NCBI RefSeq assembly: GCF_036924515.1
Contig: NZ_JAZHRR010000001.1
Span: 2,575,001-2,639,000, forward strand
Source: Bradyrhizobium sp. AZCC 1610
Lineage (GTDB): Bacteria; Pseudomonadota; Alphaproteobacteria; Rhizobiales; Xanthobacteraceae
DNA: 64,000 nt
Direction of reading: 5' to 3'
Translations under genes and position numbers: made by a program
Notes under the pieces: generated by a model
The model's database searches: none
Told to the model about the DNA's origin: nothing
Seen by the model: the letters and a program-made list of their open reading frames with translations, nothing else
Part shown: positions 60,324-64,000 of the stretch, piece after piece
Numbering within the stretch: the stretch's first letter is position 1
Layout: every line of letters begins with the position of its first letter

Positions 60324-60981
60324 TGAAAAAGCGAAGGGCGAAGCGTTCGACGTCTGACCAGGAATGCGCCAGATGCACGGCTCCAGCATCGCGCAGCTTG
60401 AGATCATGGCCTTCGCGAATGTGGCTGGCTGCGCACAGGCCGACGACGGTCATCCCGGCGGCAACGGCCGCCCTGATCCCACCTGCGCTGTCTTCAATCA
60501 CAAGACACTGATTCGGGCGCACGCCCAATTTGCTTGCGGCGAACAGAAAAATGTCCGGGTGCGGCTTTCCTCGCGCGACCATATCCGCGCTAAAGACGTG
60601 ACTGCCGAATTCCGCTTCCAAGGCCAACAGCGAAAGGCACAGCTGCAGGCGATCAATCGAACTGGAGGAGGCAATGCACCGGGGGACGTGGCCAAAACGC
60701 CTGATGAAATCTGTCGCCCCGCTCACTTCCTTCAAATCTGTTCGGAACCGGTCCAGCGTCGCAAGCTTGAGCTGGCCGGAAAAATCGGAAGGCAGCGGCC
60801 GTCCGATCGCCGCTTCGATCTCCGCCACGGCTTCGTCCCATCTCCGTCCGGAATAGCGGGTGAGCGCCTCGTCAAGCGTTGTTGAATGACCGAGCTTGGT
60901 GACAGTTTCCGCCAGAACAGTATTGGCAATCGCTTCGCTGTCGGCGATGACGCCGTCGAAGTCAAAAATCAGTGCGCCCAC
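60316..60981 (-). CDS. HAD hydrolase, beta-phosphoglucomutase/phosphatase type
   Basis: A 221-residue HAD protein. Motif I is ALIFDFDGVIADSEAIANTV, motif II CIASSSSIDRLQLCL, motif III lysine in VARGKPHPDIFLFAA, and motif IV CLVIEDSAGGIRAAVAAGMT. This group includes phosphatases and beta-phosphoglucomutases with a helical cap after motif I. The substrate is not known. It starts the leftward run and overlaps the cyclase start, so the two are probably translationally coupled. Confidence 0.9.
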   Translation of the reverse strand: MGALIFDFDGVIADSEAIANTVLAETVTKLGHSTTLDEALTRYSGRRWDEAVAEIEAAIGRPLPSDFSGQLKLATLDRFRTDLKEVSGATDFIRRFGHVPRCIASSSSIDRLQLCLSLLALEAEFGSHVFSADMVARGKPHPDIFLFAASKLGVRPNQCLVIEDSAGGIRAAVAAGMTVVGLCAASHIREGHDLKLRDAGAVHLAHSWSDVERFALRFFNG

Positions 60982-61038
60982 TATTTCAATTCCTGCAAAA
61001 AGATCAACGTTCGCGCATTCAGGTGGAGAGCCGCATTC

Positions 61039-61854
61039 TTATGAAAATGCCGTCCACAACAGGGTGAGACCAGCGACTAGCATGATGCCATCCATCAACA
61101 GTCGAAAGACGTCAGGCTTGAGCCGCAGCACAAAGCGTTTGGCGATGAAGGCGCCGAACATGAGGGAGGAGCCCGCAATCAGGCCTTTCAGCGCGATATC
61201 AGGCGTCAGCGCGCCGAAGCGTTCGAAAGTGACCGACTTGCTCAGATAAAGCCCGAGCGAGCTTGCGGCTTCGGTGGCGAGGAAGGCGCCCCTGGTCAAC
61301 CCGTAAAACAGAAACAGCGGCACGCTGAGCGGACCGGTCGAAACCACGATGCCGGTGAGATAGCCGATGATGGCGCCGCCGACCGCAAGGTGCCAGATGC
61401 GTGCTTTTAGCTGGTGGCAGGCCAGCCAGTGCCGCACCGGCACCATCGCGATGAGAAACAGGCCGATCGCGATATCGACGGCGTGCGAGGGCAGCGCGAG
61501 CAGCGTCCGCGCGCCAAGCGCAGCAGCCGGAATGCCGGTGGCCGAATAAGCAAGGCAGGCGCGCCAGTCGACCTCGCGCCACCACGCGAGAATGCGCGAG
61601 AAGTTCGCCATCACGGCCGCGACCGCCATGATCGGCACCGCCTCCTTCGGCCCGTATTGATAGACCAGCACCGGCATCAGCATGATCGACGAACCCGTGC
61701 CGACAATGCCTGAGATGGTGCCGGCGAGCAGGCCGACAATGAGGACGAAGAGGAAACCCAACAAGGAATACAGCTCCGGGACCGGCGGGGCCGGGAATCG
61801 TAATGCGAGGGTATCGGCAATCGCAAGACCGGAACATGAGGGTTGGCTTGGCAA
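61039..61854 (-). CDS. Sulfite exporter TauE/SafE-family membrane protein
   Basis: A 271-residue protein with eight helices: LLGFLFVLIVGLLAGTISGI, then VGTGSSIMLMPVLVYQYGPK is the first conserved TauE/SafE block; WRACLAYSATGIPAAALGAR and GLIAGSSLMFGAFIAKRFVL are the second repeat. Members export sulfite, sulfoacetate or organic anions; the substrate is unknown. The start codon is uncertain, since the first 25 residues are polar and could be cut to a downstream start near the first helix. Confidence 0.87.
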   Translation of the reverse strand: MPSQPSCSGLAIADTLALRFPAPPVPELYSLLGFLFVLIVGLLAGTISGIVGTGSSIMLMPVLVYQYGPKEAVPIMAVAAVMANFSRILAWWREVDWRACLAYSATGIPAAALGARTLLALPSHAVDIAIGLFLIAMVPVRHWLACHQLKARIWHLAVGGAIIGYLTGIVVSTGPLSVPLFLFYGLTRGAFLATEAASSLGLYLSKSVTFERFGALTPDIALKGLIAGSSLMFGAFIAKRFVLRLKPDVFRLLMDGIMLVAGLTLLWTAFS

Positions 61855-62000
61855 ATGTCACCGTTGGTTGTGAGCTGGGTCACATTCACGCTGCTCGTTT
61901 TCTGCAAGGTTGGTGTCGTGGAACGGGATCTTGGCTGGTTAAAGCGATCGGCAGTGCAATTTCGCCAGTACTGGTCGCCGGAAAAGGGGAGACCGCAATC

Positions 62001-62456
62001 ATGGAGAAAGCACGCGCCACCTTCTTTGCGACGTATCTGAGCGGGTTTAAGCCTAGCCTGTTTGCCATGCTTTTCGGCGGGGTGACCACGGCGACCGCTG
62101 TGTTCGCAATGGTCAGCCAGGCAGGCACTGCCGTTCCGTTGATTCTCAAGACGCTCAATCTTCCGAGTTGCCGCAGCTCCGACGTCTATCGCGGTACGCA
62201 GACCGATTTCAAAAAGGAGGGTGACGTCTGGCATGAGTACTCGCCTGGTGTCGTCGCCCACCTGTATCAGTTCAAAGAGATCAAACGCACGCGTGACGTA
62301 ATTATGTTGCGCAACCTTACGCCGCGCGACACGAAGGATTGGGCCACCCTAACGGTTCACCTGCCGGCTTGCGACGGCACCGCCAAGTTGAGCGAGGGAC
62401 TTCCCGAGCGCTGGACAGACCTGCAGCAAGTCTGGCGCGCCCCACGGGAGAGCTGA
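62001..62456 (+). CDS. Small membrane-anchored protein of unknown function
   Basis: ATG at 62001 follows AAAAGGGGAG and gives 151 residues; an upstream frame at 61803 would add sequence with no support. One membrane segment lies near LSGFKPSLFAMLFGGVTTAT, and the rest is polar: GDVWHEYSPGVVAHLYQFKE then RDTKDWATLTVHLPACDGTA. Two Cys residues are present. I recognise no family. It diverges from the TauE/SafE gene across about 150 bp. Confidence 0.6.
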   Translation: MEKARATFFATYLSGFKPSLFAMLFGGVTTATAVFAMVSQAGTAVPLILKTLNLPSCRSSDVYRGTQTDFKKEGDVWHEYSPGVVAHLYQFKEIKRTRDVIMLRNLTPRDTKDWATLTVHLPACDGTAKLSEGLPERWTDLQQVWRAPRES

Positions 62457-62459
62457 CGC

Positions 62460-62576
62460 CGATTTTCGGCGCAGCCGGACTTCGACAATCCGAAGGTCGG
62501 CGTCAATTCGCGGCTGTTTGATGATTTCAACCTCGATGCCGTGCCGGTCACCGTCATCGACGGCAAGAATTTGTGA
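62460..62576 (+). pseudogene. C-terminal gene remnant
   Basis: An open frame with a coherent end, SAQPDFDNPKVGVNSRLFDD then FNLDAVPVTVIDGKNL, and no start codon or upstream continuation. It is 3 bp after the stop of the small membrane protein. I could not assign it to a family; the ending looks like a degraded copy of a longer protein. Confidence 0.45.
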
Positions 62577-62600
62577 TGATATGGCAGCCAGCCAACAGGG

Positions 62601-63219
62601 CTATGCGGCGCAAAGCTCGATCGGGGTATCGAACCCCTTGAGCTGGAATGCTTTTGACTGGCTGTCCTTCAAATCCGGTTGGGCGCGGTCAAACACGGCC
62701 TTCGTCACGAGGATCTGGTCGGCTCCGGCGACCGACTGGGCCCCGGGAGGCGGTGTTGACGACGGTGCCGATCGCCGTCAGGTCCCGGTGCGATCGCCCG
62801 AACTCGCCAAAACTTTGTTCGCCGGAATGGATGCCGATGCCGATTCCCAGTTCGCTTGCGGTGAGGCCGTGCGCGGCAACCAGAGCTTCCCGGCGGTCGC
62901 GCCAGTTCTTCTGAATGTCGCGCGCTGCAAGCACGGCGTTTCTGGCATGCTGCTCCCGCCGCAGGGGAAAGTTGAAGACCGCCATGACGGCGTCGCCGAT
63001 CGCCTTGTTGAGGAGCCCGTCATGCTCCCAGATTGCGCTCGCACATTCGTCATAGAATGCGTCGAGCAGGCCTGAGACGGCATCCGGCGACTGTGATTGG
63101 GACAGGCTGGTATAGCCCCGCAGATCGGCGAACATGATGGTCGCGTCGATGATGATCTTGCGGGCCCGCATCACCTTCGTGAACATCAGTTCGCAGATGG
63201 TGCAGGTGTTGGGATTCAT
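62601..63219 (-). pseudogene. Frameshifted class III cyclase
   Basis: The intact start MNPNTCTICELMFTKVMRAR leads to a complete metal-binding half of a cyclase: FADLRGYTSLSQSQSPDAVS (Asp) and LNKAIGDAVMAVFNFPLRRE (Lys, Asp), then TAIGTVVNTASR. The frame is then lost near 62740: reading on in one frame gives GPVGRRSRPD, while shifting by one base restores QSVAGADQILVTKAVFDRAQ and a normal C-terminus ending at a stop at 62601. One base appears to be inserted in a GGGGCCC run. This may be a true pseudogene, a programmed shift or a sequencing error. Confidence 0.75.
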
Positions 63220-63295
63220 TCGGCTAGTGGATTGATCGGGACAAAAGAGTCCGGATTGGAATTCCGCGCAGTGCGGCGTCGTGCGAGTCTGCGGG

Positions 63296-64000
63296 ATGCG
63301 TACTGGCGTTGTCGTCCATCTGAGCCCAACAGATCGTAAGCGACTGCGGTCGATCGTTGACGACCGCAACAGCCTTCAGAAACATGTTTGGCGCGCCCGG
63401 ATCGTGCTGGCCACGGCCGATGGCGTGGGCACAGTGGAGATCATGCGGACGGCGGGGGTCAGCAAGACCGCTGTCTGGCGCTGGCAGGCGCGGTTCATGG
63501 ACGAAGGCGTCGAGGGCTTGCTGCGCGACAAGACCCGGCCGCCCGATACGCCCCGCCTGCCGCTGGATGTGGCCGAGCGGGTCGTGGCCCTGACGCTCTG
63601 CGATCCTCCCGGCGAGAGGACGCACTGGACCGGGCGGCTGATGGCCAAGGTGGCGGGCGTTGGCCTGACCTCGGTTCAGCGCATCTGGAAGGCTCATGGC
63701 CTGGCGCCGCACCGCATCCGCGCCTTCAAGCTTTCCAACGATCCGAAGTTCGCCGCCAAGGTCCGCGACATCGTCGGTCTTTATGTCGATCCTCCCGCCC
63801 ATGCCGTGGTGCTCAGCATCGATGAGAAGTCGCAGATTCAGGCCCTAGATCGCACCCAGCCGGGCCTACCCATGAAGAAGGGTCGCGCCGGGACCATGAC
63901 CCACGACTACAAGCGCCACGGCACGACCACCTTGTTCGCCGCCTTCAACATCCTGGAGGGTAATGTCATCGGCCGCTGCATGCAGCGCCACCGGCATCAG
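63296..64000 (+). CDS. IS630-family transposase (3' end outside window)
   Basis: ATG at 63296 opens a frame that runs to the window end, about 235 residues without a stop. An N-terminal HTH region (TVEIMRTAGVSKTAVWRWQA then RFMDEGVEGLLRDKTRPPDT) precedes the start of the DDE domain with the first Asp in VVLSIDEKSQIQALDRTQPG. These are IS630 hallmarks. The element inserts at TA; its left end must lie between 63220 and 63295. It reads toward the cyclase's upstream region. Confidence 0.9.
   Translation, partial: MRTGVVVHLSPTDRKRLRSIVDDRNSLQKHVWRARIVLATADGVGTVEIMRTAGVSKTAVWRWQARFMDEGVEGLLRDKTRPPDTPRLPLDVAERVVALTLCDPPGERTHWTGRLMAKVAGVGLTSVQRIWKAHGLAPHRIRAFKLSNDPKFAAKVRDIVGLYVDPPAHAVVLSIDEKSQIQALDRTQPGLPMKKGRAGTMTHDYKRHGTTTLFAAFNILEGNVIGRCMQRHRHQ

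Overview
The window looks like a piece of chromosome from an alphaproteobacterium close to Bradyrhizobium (order Hyphomicrobiales). The evidence is the high GC content, the gene order radA-cvpA-purF-SDR and yfgM-like/lipoprotein/der, a branched-chain-amino-acid-type ABC transporter operon, a DUF47-pit phosphate uptake pair, Bradyrhizobium-style interspersed palindromic repeats, and several class III nucleotide cyclases. It is mostly ordinary chromosomal DNA with no rRNA, tRNA, CRISPR array or prophage that I can see. Two insertion sequences are present: an IS110-type element near 34.2-36.0 kb and an IS630-type element cut by the right edge.

Layout. 0-5.8 kb: the end of an amidase, a small exported protein, a peptide-deformylase-like protein with lost metal ligands, an XRE/MmyB regulator facing an exported NTF2-like protein, a RES/Xre toxin-antitoxin pair, and an Rrf2 regulator facing a thioredoxin-reductase-like flavoprotein. 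6-12.3 kb: an RTX-like repeat protein, an MFS transporter, an exported cupin, a glyoxalase-like protein facing an OhrR/MarR-type regulator, an SDR and a GNAT acetyltransferase. 12.4-16.7 kb: START/AHSA1-fold proteins, a cyclase, an ArsR regulator, a DUF899 protein and a glycolipid-binding-family protein. 16.9-25.2 kb: Lin0512 protein plus IlvD/Edd dehydratase, a Phd/PIN toxin-antitoxin pair, a 2'-5' RNA ligase family protein, a HAD hydrolase, a PECR-like SDR, a glutathione transferase, DsbB with a tiny DUF5993 protein, an ArsC-like reductase and two tandem PAS proteins.

25.6-30.3 kb is a complete liv-type ABC operon (two ATPases, binding protein, two permeases). 30.4-32.1 kb is DUF47 plus Pit behind a likely Pho box. 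At 32.4 kb a two-hairpin guanidine-II (mini-ykkC) riboswitch precedes sugE/gdx, which diverges from prfC. 36-46 kb holds acyl-CoA metabolism genes, panB, a YfgM-like protein, a lipoprotein, der and a TCR/Tet-type MFS exporter. 46.4-52.5 kb holds a second, orphan Liv-type binding protein, an SDR, purF, cvpA and radA.

52.7-60.3 kb is the most interesting stretch. Every gene points left: a membrane cyclase, two tandem paralogous genes for tiny secreted peptides (42 and 44 codons, absent from ordinary ORF calling), a MacA-like adaptor, a MacB-like ATPase and permease as separate proteins, an ECF sigma factor and its anti-sigma factor. The two precursors share almost the whole signal peptide and differ mainly in predicted mature peptides of 15 and 17 residues with the shared core AVPLY. 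I propose that this is a peptide export or signalling locus. That is an inference; the gene positions and sequences are directly seen.

A second theme is clear operator DNA. Matched palindromes lie at XRE/MmyB, OhrR/MarR, ArsR, Rrf2, RES/Xre and Phd/PIN regulators, often as twin sites at fixed spacing. 62-64 kb is a decaying edge with a gene remnant, a frameshifted cyclase and the IS630 transposase.
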